Position numbers and translations under genes: made by a program. This document shows positions 9,388 through 18,015 of a stretch of DNA of 64,000 nt, piece by piece (position 1 is the first letter of the stretch; each line of letters starts with the position of its first letter). Location of the stretch: assembly GCA_016712345.1 (NCBI GenBank), contig JADJRH010000001.1:1240001-1304000 (forward strand), written 5' to 3'. The notes under the pieces are model-generated. The model saw nothing but the letters and a program-made list of their open reading frames with translations, did no database searches and was not told the origin of the DNA. Source of the DNA: Polyangiaceae bacterium (lineage in GTDB: Bacteria > Myxococcota_A > Polyangia > Polyangiales > Polyangiaceae).

Positions 9388-11124
9388 ATGGCTGTATCGG
9401 GCGATGTGAAGCGGTTCTTAGCCATGGCGGCGGTGTTCGTCGTCACGGGGCTGGGCATTGCTTACCTCGTGATTCCGCCGCCGATCGAAGAGCAAAACCG
9501 GCCTGAACCGGTGCCGGAGCTGCGCGTTGCCGGGCAAACGGTGCCCATGAGCGGCGACGCCGCGGCCAACGCGTTGGATCTGGTGCGACGGTATGCTCAT
9601 GGTGAAATCACGCTTCGTTTTCCGAGTGGAGCGACACGCAAACTCCGGCGAGGCGCGCTGGGTGTCGAGATCGATCGCGTTCGATTGGCTGATTTCGTAA
9701 AAGAAGCGCTGCGCGCGGAGAGCGCGGTCCGGCGCGAACATCGAGAAAAGAAAAAGGGCGAACCGCTTGATGTGCCGCTTCCGATTGTGATCGATGCCGA
9801 CGCGGCAACAGCAAAGTTGCTTGAACTCAAGGGAGAACTCGACGCCGCTGCGCAGGACGCTTATGTCGACCTTGAAAAGAAGGTGTTGGTGCCTGAAAAG
9901 GTGGGGCACTGGCTGGATGTTTATGGAACGATAGCGCGCATTGATGCGGCGTTTCGGCGGGGGGAAGAAACGGTGGATGCGGCGGTGGAGGTGATTTCAC
10001 CGCGACTCAAAGCCGATCAATTGGGCAATGTGAAGTTTGACCAAGTGCTCGGCTATTTTGAAACGCGTTATTCGCAGGGCGAACGAACACGCGACAGAAC
10101 GTATAACTTGAGACAGGCGGCGTCGAAACTCGATGGAACCGTGATTTTGCCGGGTGAAACGTTTGACTTTAATGGAGTTGTCGGTCCGCGCGACGAGGCG
10201 CATGGTTATCGCGTTGCGCCTGTGATTGCCCAGGGTGAATTGGTGGATGGGCTGGGCGGCGGAACCTGTCAGATATCAGGAACCCTTCACGGAGCGGCCT
10301 TTTTTGCAGGGTTGGAAATTGTGGAGCGTTATCCGCACTCGCGTCCGAGTTATTATATCAAGCTCGGTTTGGATGCGACGGTGGTTTATCCAACCATTAA
10401 TTTTAGGTTTCGCAATAACTTCGACTTTCCGATTGTATTGCATGAAACAGTGGCGGGCGGCGTTGTTCGGGCCGAGATTTTGGGGCCGAAACGCAAACTG
10501 ACAGTCACGTATTTTCGTCGCATTGATGAAGTAATTCCTTTTGAGCAGGTGGAGCGCCAAACACCCAAGTTGCCTGAGGGGACAAAGGTGCTCGCGCAGC
10601 GGGGAATACCGGGGTTTCGCACCACTTCGTCTCGGGTTGTTCGGGACGGGGCTTACGCGGTGCGCGAGAAATGGACTGACAGTTATCCTCCCACTCAACA
10701 AATTATCAATGTGGGTACGGGGCCGAGCGATCTGAAAACAACGGGCCATGACGATAACCATCCTGAATACACCGCCGATGAGTACATGACGGTGACGCAG
10801 GGGCCTGACATTAAAACTCCGGGGTCAACAGCGCCTGAACCGGGCGGCGGAACGGTAGAAAACCGCGAACCGGGCAAAACAGGATCGCAGGGTTGGTACG
10901 CAAAGGCCGGCTTTCCAGCGTGGGAATTAAAGGGCGATTCTAAGGAAGACGGCGATAAACCGGCTGAAGACGGCAAACCCGACGACGCGGCGAATAAGGA
11001 AAAAAACAAGGACGGAGACAAAGACGATAAAAAGGCGACCGCCCAAAAAGGTGAAAAAGGCAGTGAGCCGGGCGAACAACCGAAAAAGAAAAAAAAGAAA
11101 AAGAAAAAAGACCCCAATGAATAA
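9388..11124 (+). CDS. VanW-family protein with G5-like domain
   Basis: The 578-residue product has one N-terminal membrane helix (about residues 10-30). A peptidoglycan-binding-4-like region follows, then a VanW domain (about residues 220-370) with GETFDFNGVVGPRD, the Cys-bearing GLGGGTCQISGTLH and YPHSRPSYY. A short G5-like region follows (about 390-455). The C-terminal 100 residues are Asp/Lys-rich and end in nine consecutive lysines. VanW proteins are widespread envelope proteins of unclear biochemistry; despite the name they do not imply vancomycin resistance. The alanine racemase gene lies 78 bases downstream on the same strand, which fits a cell-wall theme. Confidence 0.85.
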   Translation: MAVSGDVKRFLAMAAVFVVTGLGIAYLVIPPPIEEQNRPEPVPELRVAGQTVPMSGDAAANALDLVRRYAHGEITLRFPSGATRKLRRGALGVEIDRVRLADFVKEALRAESAVRREHREKKKGEPLDVPLPIVIDADAATAKLLELKGELDAAAQDAYVDLEKKVLVPEKVGHWLDVYGTIARIDAAFRRGEETVDAAVEVISPRLKADQLGNVKFDQVLGYFETRYSQGERTRDRTYNLRQAASKLDGTVILPGETFDFNGVVGPRDEAHGYRVAPVIAQGELVDGLGGGTCQISGTLHGAAFFAGLEIVERYPHSRPSYYIKLGLDATVVYPTINFRFRNNFDFPIVLHETVAGGVVRAEILGPKRKLTVTYFRRIDEVIPFEQVERQTPKLPEGTKVLAQRGIPGFRTTSSRVVRDGAYAVREKWTDSYPPTQQIINVGTGPSDLKTTGHDDNHPEYTADEYMTVTQGPDIKTPGSTAPEPGGGTVENREPGKTGSQGWYAKAGFPAWELKGDSKEDGDKPAEDGKPDDAANKEKNKDGDKDDKKATAQKGEKGSEPGEQPKKKKKKKKKDPNE

Positions 11125-11202
11125 GCGCATCACTGCGGCAGCAAACCGGCTTTGCGCCCGGCTTTATAGAGCCGCGTTAACGAGTTGTCGCGGGCACGGC
11201 AC

Positions 11203-12519
11203 ATGACACGGCGGAATGTTGGCCCTCCTCCGAGCGTCGAGATACCGGACACTCCAATGGTTGCACTTGCATCTGCCTCATTGCCGCTCAACGAAGTTGA
11301 AGTGACACGCACGGGTCAGTCGGTGCGTGTCATGCGCCCCCGAAGGGCCGCCCCCGCCGATGCTCTACGGCCTACGCGGGCAGAAGTGAATTTGGCCAAT
11401 CTGCGGTTTAATTACCGAGCGCTGGAGTCACATCTCGCCAAGAGCGAAGGTGGGAGTCACAAGCGACCCCGCATTTGGGGTGTACTCAAGGCCGATGCTT
11501 ATGGTCACGGGGCCTCCGCGGTGGCGCGCACACTCGAACGAGCGGGGATGAGCGGCGTTTGTGTAGCGCTTCTTGAAGAAGCCATTGAGTTGCGATCGGC
11601 GGGTATTCGCATTCCCATTCTTGTGATGGGTGGGTATTTTGGGCCGCGGCGAGCCGGAATTGACGAGCTTTTGGAGCACAATCTGACGCCGGTTGTTTAT
11701 GATGCGGCTGAGATTGAACGCATTGCCACTGTCATTAAATACTCCAATCGTGAACCGCTGCGTGTACACTTGAAGGTGGACACGGGGATGGGTAGGTTGG
11801 GAGTTTCACCTGCAGAATTGCCGGGCGTGCTCGATGCTTTTGCACGCCACCGTGAAGTTCAATTGGATGGGTTAATGACCCATCTCGCCTGCGCCGATGC
11901 TCCTGACTTGGAGACTACTGAAGAACAACTGCGGCGCTTTGCAGAACTCACTTCGCAGATTAAACGGCGCGGTTTGTCCCCCAAAGTGATTCATGCGGCA
12001 AACAGCGCCGCGACATTGCGTATGCCCGCGGCTTGGTTTGACGCTGTGCGGCCCGGTATTGCTCTTTTTGGTGCAACGCCGCAAAATAGCCAATTGCCTG
12101 AGTTGAAACCTGTCATGCGCGTTCGCAGCGAGATTGTTGCATTGCGAACGATCCCCAAGGGTGAGGCCATTGGTTATGGGCATACGTGGCGCGCCGAGCG
12201 CGAAAGCCGCATTGCAACAGTGCCCATGGGTTATGCCGACGGTTTGGATCGATTGTTATCCAATAAAGGGCACGGATTGGTGCACGGGAAACGCGCTCCA
12301 ATTGCGGGCACCGTTTCAATGGATCTGACCATGCTGGACGTGACCGATGTACCCAACGCAAAAGTGGGTGACGAAATTGTTTGGCTCGGTCCGCAGGAAG
12401 GTTCGTTGGGTAAAGACGTGATTACCGCCGACGAAATCGCCGAACAAACGGGGCGAATTTCGTGGGAAGTATTAACGAGCGTGTCGCGGCGCGTTCCCCG
12501 CTTTTACCGCGAGCCCTGA
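11203..12519 (+). CDS. alr: Alanine racemase
   Basis: The enzyme interconverts L- and D-alanine with pyridoxal phosphate and so supplies D-Ala for peptidoglycan. The PLP lysine lies in GVLKADAYGHG. Other family marks are HLKVDTGMGRLG, IHAANSAATLR, RPGIALFG and the C-terminal VSMDLTMLDVT, whose lid includes the Tyr of the YGHTWRA region. The domain proper starts at RPTRAEVNLANL, about residue 60, so there is a roughly 55-residue N-terminal extension. That leaves the start uncertain: TTG 11185, ATG 11203 (chosen) or ATG 11257. It ends one base before the convergent deoC stop. Confidence 0.92.
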   Translation: MTRRNVGPPPSVEIPDTPMVALASASLPLNEVEVTRTGQSVRVMRPRRAAPADALRPTRAEVNLANLRFNYRALESHLAKSEGGSHKRPRIWGVLKADAYGHGASAVARTLERAGMSGVCVALLEEAIELRSAGIRIPILVMGGYFGPRRAGIDELLEHNLTPVVYDAAEIERIATVIKYSNREPLRVHLKVDTGMGRLGVSPAELPGVLDAFARHREVQLDGLMTHLACADAPDLETTEEQLRRFAELTSQIKRRGLSPKVIHAANSAATLRMPAAWFDAVRPGIALFGATPQNSQLPELKPVMRVRSEIVALRTIPKGEAIGYGHTWRAERESRIATVPMGYADGLDRLLSNKGHGLVHGKRAPIAGTVSMDLTMLDVTDVPNAKVGDEIVWLGPQEGSLGKDVITADEIAEQTGRISWEVLTSVSRRVPRFYREP

Positions 12520-12520
12520 G

Positions 12521-13459
12521 TTAATCTTTGCTGAAATAGTCGGCGCCTTGATAAGCACCGGTACGCTCTTTTTCGAGCTGCATAAGCACGTCGTTTAATA
12601 ACGTGGATGCACCGAAACGGAATAGGTCGGGCGTGAGCCACCTGTCGCCGAGCGTTTCTTTTACGATCACGAGGTAATGCAATGCCTGTTTTGCAGTGCG
12701 AATGCCACCCGCCGGCTTCATTCCAATGATTTTGCCGGTGGAATAATAAAAGTCACGAATTGCCTCAAGCATAACGAGGGTGACTGCGGGGGTTGCGGCG
12801 GGTTGAATTTTGCCGGTGGATGTTTTAATGAAATCGCCGCCTGCGAGCATTGCTATTTGGCTTGCTTTGCGCACAACGTCATAGCTGCCAAGTTCACCCG
12901 TTTCGAGAATGACTTTGAGGTGAGCCGGGCCACATGCCTCTTTTGTGAGGGCAATTTCATCAAACACGGCATTGTATTGACCGGACAGCATAGCTCCGCG
13001 GTCAATCACCATATCGATTTCATCGGCGCCGAATTCAACAGCGCGACGCACGTCGTCGAGTTTGACGGAGAGGGGCGATAGGCCGCTTGGAAACGCTGTT
13101 GCAACGCTGGCCACTTTTACATTGGAGCCGGCGAGTGCCCCCTTGGCGGTTTTTACCCATTTGGGATAAACGCAAACCGCTGCGCACGACGGGATATCGC
13201 CGCGCTCGTGCGGATGAAGTGCTTTTTGGCACATTTGGGTGACCTTGCCCGCGGAGTCTTTGCCCTCCAACGTGGTGAGGTCCATCATTGAAACAGCGAG
13301 CTTGAGCCCGGCTTCTTTGGCGGCTTTTTTGATACTTCGTTTGGCAAGAGAAGCGGCACGCTCCTCCACCATCACCTTGTCAACCGTGGGTGATTCGAAG
13401 CTTGGATAAACGTGCACCGCGTGCGTTTGGCCGTTATTGCTGCCGTTCTGTTGCGCCAT
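12521..13459 (-). CDS. deoC: Deoxyribose-phosphate aldolase
   Basis: The 312-residue product cleaves 2-deoxyribose-5-phosphate to acetaldehyde and glyceraldehyde-3-phosphate (class I, Schiff base). Visible marks are MMDLTTLEGKDS, VCVYPKWV, VATAFPSG, the stretch ADEIDMVIDRGA, LKVILETGEL, the Schiff-base lysine in DFIKTSTGK and the phosphate-binding GMKPAGGIR. It is slightly longer than the Escherichia coli type because of an N-terminal extension. With a sugar importer 3 kb away, a role in salvaging deoxyribose is possible but only inferred. Confidence 0.93.
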   Translation of the reverse strand: MAQQNGSNNGQTHAVHVYPSFESPTVDKVMVEERAASLAKRSIKKAAKEAGLKLAVSMMDLTTLEGKDSAGKVTQMCQKALHPHERGDIPSCAAVCVYPKWVKTAKGALAGSNVKVASVATAFPSGLSPLSVKLDDVRRAVEFGADEIDMVIDRGAMLSGQYNAVFDEIALTKEACGPAHLKVILETGELGSYDVVRKASQIAMLAGGDFIKTSTGKIQPAATPAVTLVMLEAIRDFYYSTGKIIGMKPAGGIRTAKQALHYLVIVKETLGDRWLTPDLFRFGASTLLNDVLMQLEKERTGAYQGADYFSKD

Positions 13460-13524
13460 GATGAGGGCGCCAAGGTATCAGTATTGTTTCCGCTGTCGAA
13501 AAGAAATTTTGAGGTGCTGCGCGA

Positions 13525-14523
13525 TCAAAGGCTCGTTTCGAGCTTTGCGGCGGTCTGCAATTCACTTTCGGGTTCTGCGCGCGGAGGCTCTTCTTTTGTC
13601 TCGACGGGTTTTGCCTTATCGGCGCTCTTGCCTTTTTTATCGGCCTTTTTTTGATCTTCTGGTTTACGGGCGTCGGCTTTGCGAGAAAGTGAAAGCGGCG
13701 GGATAAGTCCGGGCTTTTGCAGAAACACGCTTTCACAGGCGCGTACACACTCACCGCAGGTGAGGCAATGATTGGATTGAGGCAACCCTTCAATGCCAAC
13801 TCCAATGACATCGTTTTGGGGCTTGCGGAGGTCTTTTGGATCGAGCCCAACCGGGCAGGCCTGTTCGCAATAATCGCAACCTTTACAAACACTCTCGATT
13901 TCATCGTAATGAATGCCAAATGCGTGGGCCGTTTGAACAGCGGAGTAATAAATGCCAATGGGGCAATAGCCGCGGCAAAAACTCCAACGAACAAATCTGC
14001 CGAGGAGATAAACGGTGGCAATGGCACCCAACAGGCCGCCGGTTGCCATGAGTTTTGCTTTTAATGACCCTTCAATAAAAACGCGCGGGTCAACGAACCA
14101 TAAGAAGCCGGCCGTGGCGAGGAGGGCGGCAAAACCCCATGCTTTCCCCTCATCACGTAAACGATTTTCGCCGGTTTTTCTGGCTATTTCGGCGGTGTCG
14201 CTCGCGCGCGACATTTCACCCACGGGACATCCAAAACCGCAGAACAGCCTTCCGACGATTCCATTGACGACGAACGTGAGGAGATAAAAAACGATAACAG
14301 AAAGGAATACCGCGCCGAATCCATAAACAAAGTTCGTGCGCTCAAAAGCGGCCATGTGGCGGCCGTCCCAAAGGTCGAACCGTGCAATGCCGAGCAGCGG
14401 AATGGCGTAAAGCACCACAAAGGTGACCGCCATGGTGAAACGGCGGATCTTGGGATAACGATGCGGCTCTTTTTCAATAGAGCGGAGCACTCTGAGGCGA
14501 GGCGCAAGTTTAATGGCAGCCAT
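13525..14523 (-). CDS. Membrane ferredoxin (NapH/CcoG-like)
   Basis: The 332-residue product has about four to five membrane helices. It carries two cytoplasm-facing Cys clusters of the polyferredoxin type (FCGFGCPVGE and FCRGYCPIG) and two 4Fe-4S ferredoxin motifs (CKGCDYCEQACPVG and CLTCGECVRAC). The C-terminal 60 residues are Lys/Glu/Ala-rich. It is likely an electron carrier linking the quinone pool to an exported or membrane redox enzyme, possibly in cytochrome oxidase maturation; the partner is not visible. The open frame extends to a TTG at 14583, but the ATG at 14523 is a more ordinary start. A palindromic operator-like site lies about 200 bases upstream. Confidence 0.82.
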   Translation of the reverse strand: MAAIKLAPRLRVLRSIEKEPHRYPKIRRFTMAVTFVVLYAIPLLGIARFDLWDGRHMAAFERTNFVYGFGAVFLSVIVFYLLTFVVNGIVGRLFCGFGCPVGEMSRASDTAEIARKTGENRLRDEGKAWGFAALLATAGFLWFVDPRVFIEGSLKAKLMATGGLLGAIATVYLLGRFVRWSFCRGYCPIGIYYSAVQTAHAFGIHYDEIESVCKGCDYCEQACPVGLDPKDLRKPQNDVIGVGIEGLPQSNHCLTCGECVRACESVFLQKPGLIPPLSLSRKADARKPEDQKKADKKGKSADKAKPVETKEEPPRAEPESELQTAAKLETSL

Positions 14524-14721
14524 GACGGGTGTTTCAATTTGCACACGGCGGGCCACTCTCAACGACACGCGCGATGTTGCCAAACGGCGCAGATCTTACT
14601 CAGAAGAATGCGCCTTTTCTCGTTGATCCGATGGAGTTGCCGATGTTTCGCGGCGGGGTGGGCACGTGAACCGGCGTCACCCGGACAAGCGAATTTTGCA
14701 CGGGATGCAATGCTTGCGTTG

Positions 14722-14751
14722 CGTGAAACGTTGTTTCAAACGTGTTTCACA
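14722..14751. promoter_or_regulatory. Palindromic operator-like site
   Basis: TGAAACGTTGTTTCA (14724-14738) is a perfect 6-bp inverted repeat with a 3-base centre. It overlaps a second half-site, GTTTCAC, that pairs with the leading GTGAAAC. It lies in the spacer upstream of the ferredoxin gene. It looks like a binding site for a dimeric repressor, but no regulator is encoded nearby. Confidence 0.35.
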
Positions 14752-14791
14752 AACTTGATTAAAACAGTTGCGCGGCCGCGGGTATTCGCAT

Positions 14792-15160
14792 TCATTGAGG
14801 CGGCGGAAACCCGGGAATTTGCGGCAACTGAGTAGGAAATCCGCTCGGCAAAGGGGGCAATCCGCTGGGCAGCGTCCACGCGGGAGTTTGCGGCGCTGTT
14901 GTTGTGGGTTGCGGTGTTGGTTGAGGCTGCGGTTGAGGGTATTGCTGCTGAGGGTATTGCTGCTGCGGATATTGTTGTTGAGGATATTGCTGCTGAGGGT
15001 ATTGCTGCTGCGGATAACTGGCACCTGGGCCTTGATATTGGCCCGGAGGAGCCTGCCCCGGAGGATATTGAGTTTGCTTCTGTTCGTTGCACGCGGCCCC
15101 CGCGAGAGGAAGAAACGCCGCGCTCGCAATAAACAGGAGGAGAACTTGATTGGCGCGCAT
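14792..15160 (-). CDS. Pro/Gln-rich lipoprotein
   Basis: The 122-residue product starts MRANQVLLLF with a signal peptide ending at a probable lipobox (LAGAAC, atypical). The mature part is low-complexity: five tandem PQQQY units encoded by 15-bp DNA repeats, then a Pro/Thr-rich tail. An earlier in-frame ATG exists at 15217, but the signal peptide supports 15160. It starts 13 bases after the TPR lipoprotein gene ends, so the two are probably co-transcribed. Function unknown; a flexible surface or periplasmic spacer protein is plausible. Confidence 0.65.
   Translation of the reverse strand: MRANQVLLLFIASAAFLPLAGAACNEQKQTQYPPGQAPPGQYQGPGASYPQQQYPQQQYPQQQYPQQQYPQQQYPQPQPQPTPQPTTTAPQTPAWTLPSGLPPLPSGFPTQLPQIPGFPPPQ
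14941..15015. repeat. 15-bp tandem repeat, five units
   Basis: Five consecutive 15-base units of the form ATTGCTGCTGAGGGT, with small changes, lie inside the coding region of the Pro/Gln-rich lipoprotein and encode the PQQQY repeats. Because each unit is a whole number of codons, gain or loss of units would keep the frame. Confidence 0.9.
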
Positions 15161-15173
15161 GCGCCGATAATAC

Positions 15174-15965
15174 CTATTTTTGGGCGGCTGCAACGAGCGC
15201 CAAAAACTCGGGATCATCTTTTATTTTCGAGAACCAAGGCTCATTCACGATGCGCGCCGGCTCCGGCACTTTGCGGTCGATTGCTTCTTTAAGCTTCGCG
15301 AGGGCGCGGGGTTTATCCCCTTTGTGAGCGGCAACCATTGCAATGCCATAAGGGCACGATGCAGCGCCGGGTACGACTTCACAAATTCGTTCAAACGTTT
15401 TTTCGGCTTCGGCCGGTTTTTCAGCTGAGAGAAACACCGTTCCAAGCGTAAACAACGTGGCTTCGTCGGTGTTTGCCATGCGCCCGGCGAGTTCGCCGTG
15501 TTTCAAAGCGCACTCCATGTCTTTTAAAGAAACGCAGGCACGCGCCAAGTTGAGCTGCGATTGAGCGTTTTTCCCCTCGTCGGCTTCCACAATTTTCTCA
15601 AAGTGGTTGCGCGCGACTTTCCAATCACCGGCGCGCGAAGCAATCATCGCGAGGCCCATGTGAGCTTCGATCAAGCCTCGCTTGTCTTCGTTTTGGCCGG
15701 CGTCGATTGCTTTTTCGTACGACGCTTTGGCTTCATCGAGTTTTGAAAGCTCAAAGAGCGCTTTGCCCTTGAGAATGAGAAGCGCAACGTCGTCTTTTTT
15801 TATCGCCAATCCGAGGTCACATTCACCAACCGCCGATTGCGCGTCACCGCCGCGCAGAAATGCGTTGGCGCGAATGCGGTGCTCCGAAGACTTTTCGAGG
15901 CAGCCCGCTTGAGACAGCGAGATGAAGAGGGCGACAAGAGCAAACGCGCGCCGCGGGCGAAACAT
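15174..15965 (-). CDS. TPR-repeat lipoprotein
   Basis: The product of about 263 residues has a lipoprotein signal (SLSQAGC) followed by helical tetratricopeptide-like repeats, visible as repeated A..G.....A...Y/F patterns from about residue 30 to 240. TPR proteins hold protein partners; in myxobacteria such lipoproteins are often envelope-assembly factors. The start could be GTG 15968 or ATG 15965. It is followed closely by the Pro/Gln-rich lipoprotein gene. The specific role is unknown. Confidence 0.78.
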   Translation of the reverse strand: MFRPRRAFALVALFISLSQAGCLEKSSEHRIRANAFLRGGDAQSAVGECDLGLAIKKDDVALLILKGKALFELSKLDEAKASYEKAIDAGQNEDKRGLIEAHMGLAMIASRAGDWKVARNHFEKIVEADEGKNAQSQLNLARACVSLKDMECALKHGELAGRMANTDEATLFTLGTVFLSAEKPAEAEKTFERICEVVPGAASCPYGIAMVAAHKGDKPRALAKLKEAIDRKVPEPARIVNEPWFSKIKDDPEFLALVAAAQK

Positions 15966-16009
15966 CACGCGCGGCGAATAGCGCCGGGCAGGAGCCCGGT
16001 CAACCCGAG

Positions 16010-16786
16010 TTATCGCCGTTGCGATCGGCGGAATTTTCTGCGGAGTTGTTGAAGCGCAAGCGCCACACCCGCAAGAAAAAGGGTGGTTCGAGTTGCAGCG
16101 CGCGGATTGGTAACGGCGCAGCCTTCGGCCACTGTCGGCTCGGGATCGGCCATTCCGGCGCCGGTGCTGACGGTTTGTGCGGTGGTCGAAGTGCCTTCAC
16201 CTCCCGAGCCTCCAGAACCTCCGGTAGATGCGGAAGAGGACGAGCCTCCAGTTCCGGCGCCGCCGGTTCCCGCGTTGGGGTCCACGATTTTTACGGCAGC
16301 GCACGAGTAGTAATAGGGCTGCGCCGCGCCGATCATGAATTGGCGAAGCTGGATGGTGCAAAGCTCACAAGGTTCGTTGGGAATGGTGATCGTTTGTTTG
16401 AGGGTGGCGCCGGACGTGCCGTTTTGATCGGGCACGGTTTCGATGATGTTGGCGTCAACGTCGGCTTTGAGCGTTTGCTCCGGCGATTTAGCTGAAAACG
16501 CGATTCGAAAATCACCGTTGTGGTTGACCGTTTCTTTCCACTCAACCGTGACCTGAGAGCCGGCCACAAGTTCGGTCACGGTGTAGTCCGTAGGACAAGG
16601 CAAAGGCGTTCCGTCTTCGGTTGGATCTTCTGGGCCATCACCGAAATAGCAGCCGCACGGGCCCGATTTGGCGTTGTCGTCGCCGCTCAAGGGGGCGGGT
16701 TTGGTGAGCACCGTGTGGGCCTGCGCGGTGGAACCAACGCTGAAAATCGCCGCAACGAAAAGCCATTTAAGGGGGTGATGCTTCAT
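16010..16786 (-). CDS. SCE4755-type polysaccharide monooxygenase-like protein
   Basis: The 258-residue product has a signal peptide that ends AQA-H, so the mature protein would begin with histidine, the hallmark of the copper 'histidine brace' in lytic polysaccharide monooxygenases. A second candidate ligand is the His in VNHNGDF. Several Cys pairs (GPCGCYFG, CELCTIQL) suggest disulfides. A Ser/Gly/Thr linker (about residues 185-215) leads to a C-terminal Cys, a hydrophobic stretch and an Arg cluster that resemble a degenerate MYXO-CTERM anchor. It matches what I recall as the SCE4755 family from Sorangium. If active it would oxidatively cut a polysaccharide at the cell surface; activity is inferred, not shown. 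Confidence 0.75.
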   Translation of the reverse strand: MKHHPLKWLFVAAIFSVGSTAQAHTVLTKPAPLSGDDNAKSGPCGCYFGDGPEDPTEDGTPLPCPTDYTVTELVAGSQVTVEWKETVNHNGDFRIAFSAKSPEQTLKADVDANIIETVPDQNGTSGATLKQTITIPNEPCELCTIQLRQFMIGAAQPYYYSCAAVKIVDPNAGTGGAGTGGSSSSASTGGSGGSGGEGTSTTAQTVSTGAGMADPEPTVAEGCAVTNPRAATRTTLFLAGVALALQQLRRKFRRSQRR

Positions 16787-16872
16787 GAAGACGCCGATTC
16801 TAGCTTTTTTCATTCGCGCAGCGATGAACCAAGTGGCGCTGTGAGAAAGCTGGTGGCTTTGGATCCTGTCGC

Positions 16873-16901
16873 TTGACAAGCTTCACCCTGACTTGTATCC
16901 A
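16873..16901 (+). promoter_or_regulatory. Sigma-70-like promoter of rplM-rpsI
   Basis: A perfect -35 box TTGACA (16873-16878) is followed after 17 bases by TATCCA (16896-16901), a weak -10 box. It sits 30 bases upstream of the rplM start codon, as expected for a strongly expressed ribosomal-protein operon. Confidence 0.55.
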
Positions 16902-16930
16902 TGCGCCCCCCTGATTGCCGGAAGTGTCCG

Positions 16931-17377
16931 ATGAATCCCCATCCCAAGAGTTTTTCCGCAAAACCCGCCCAAGCGCTCACTGAGCGCAAGTGGTGGGTCA
17001 TTGATGCGCAAGGCAAGCCCCTGGGCCGCCTCGCAAGCCGCGTCGCCATGGTTCTCCGCGGCAAGCACAAGCCGTCGTTCACGCCACACGTGGACACGGG
17101 TGACTTCGTGATTGTCGTAAACGCCGACAAGGTTCAGCTCACGGGCCGCAAGCTCGTTCAAAAGCACTACTACCGGCACAGTGGTGAGCCCGGTGGTTTC
17201 CGCGCTGAGCCGTACAACGAGGTATTTGAGAGCAAGCCCACGCTCCCCGTGACCAAAGCGGTAAAAGGCATGTTGCCCAAAAACATCCTTGCTCGCGAAG
17301 TTCTCGCGAAGCTCAAGGTGTACGCCGGTCCCGATCACCCGCACGCGGCGCAAAAGCCCGAGCCTTTGACCTACTGA
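16931..17377 (+). CDS. rplM: 50S ribosomal protein L13
   Basis: The 148-residue product has the family marks RKWWVIDAQGKPLGRLAS, HVDTGDFVIVVNA, the GRKLVQKHYYRHSGEPGG stretch and GMLPKN. L13 is an early-assembling protein of the large ribosomal subunit. The ATG at 16931 is preferred over 16901, which would overlap the -10 box. It forms the classic pair with rpsI, 19 bases downstream. Confidence 0.97.
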   Translation: MNPHPKSFSAKPAQALTERKWWVIDAQGKPLGRLASRVAMVLRGKHKPSFTPHVDTGDFVIVVNADKVQLTGRKLVQKHYYRHSGEPGGFRAEPYNEVFESKPTLPVTKAVKGMLPKNILAREVLAKLKVYAGPDHPHAAQKPEPLTY

Positions 17378-17396
17378 ACGTCGACGGTAAACGAAA

Positions 17397-17789
17397 ATGA
17401 CTGAATCTAAGTTTTACGCCACGGGCAAGCGCAAGACCGCGGTCGCGCGCGTTTGGATCCTTCCGGGTGCGGGCAAAATCACGGTGAATGAGCGCCCCGC
17501 CGATGAGTACTTCGTGCGCGAAACCAATCAAATGGTGATGCGCCAATCGCTTGAGCTGCTGGAGCTGCTCGACCAATACGACGTTCGCGCCACAGTGGCC
17601 GGCGGCGGTCACTCGGCTCAAGCCGAGGCCGTTCGTCACGGTGTTGCGCGGGCTCTCTGCGCGGCCGATCCCGAGCGCCGTTCGTCGCTCAAGCGTGCGG
17701 GTTTCCTCACGCGTGACGCGCGCAAGAAGGAGCGCAAGAAGTACGGTCAACCCGGCGCCCGCAAGCGCTTCCAGTACTCCAAGCGCTGA
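17397..17789 (+). CDS. rpsI: 30S ribosomal protein S9
   Basis: The 130-residue product begins with FYATGKRKTAVARVW and ends with the conserved tail KKYGQPGARKRFQYSKR, whose last residues contact the P-site tRNA. VAGGGHSAQAEAVRHG is also typical. Second gene of the rplM-rpsI operon; a strong intrinsic terminator follows within 20 bases. Confidence 0.97.
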   Translation: MTESKFYATGKRKTAVARVWILPGAGKITVNERPADEYFVRETNQMVMRQSLELLELLDQYDVRATVAGGGHSAQAEAVRHGVARALCAADPERRSSLKRAGFLTRDARKKERKKYGQPGARKRFQYSKR

Positions 17790-17807
17790 TCTTTTCATCA
17801 TCAGGGC

Positions 17808-17851
17808 CGAAAAGCCGAGCTGCAAAGGCATCTCGGCTTTTCGTGTTTTGT
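17808..17851 (+). terminator. Intrinsic terminator after rpsI
   Basis: CGAAAAGCCGAG (17808-17819) pairs perfectly over 12 bases with CTCGGCTTTTCG (17832-17843), with a 12-base loop, followed by TGTTTTG. It lies just after the rpsI stop. Confidence 0.85.
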
Positions 17852-17879
17852 CTCATCTGCCGATGAAAACGAGCGCTGC

Positions 17880-17986
17880 GTACACAATCGACGCGGCTTG
17901 CGCGGTGTGTACACAAGGCTTCGGCTAAAAACGAGCGAGTGAGCCTGTGTACACAAGACGGCGCTGCCGGCCATGAGTACACACAA
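17880..17986. repeat. Cluster of GTACACA words
   Basis: Four copies of GTACACA(A/C) occur in about 105 bases of non-coding DNA (starts near 17880, 17909, 17949 and 17977). Two of them extend to the palindrome GTGTACAC. They belong to the window-wide iterated motif described in the findings. Confidence 0.8.
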
Positions 17987-18015
17987 CGGGGGCATCCGAG
18001 GGGCGCCGTGCCAGC

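Noticed and set aside
9388..12519. VanW plus alanine racemase as a vancomycin-resistance cluster
   Set aside because: No vanH/A/X, VanT or two-component genes are present; VanW-domain proteins and alr are common housekeeping neighbours.
14941..15015. CRISPR-like array
   Set aside because: The units are contiguous 15-mers without spacers and are in-frame codon repeats.
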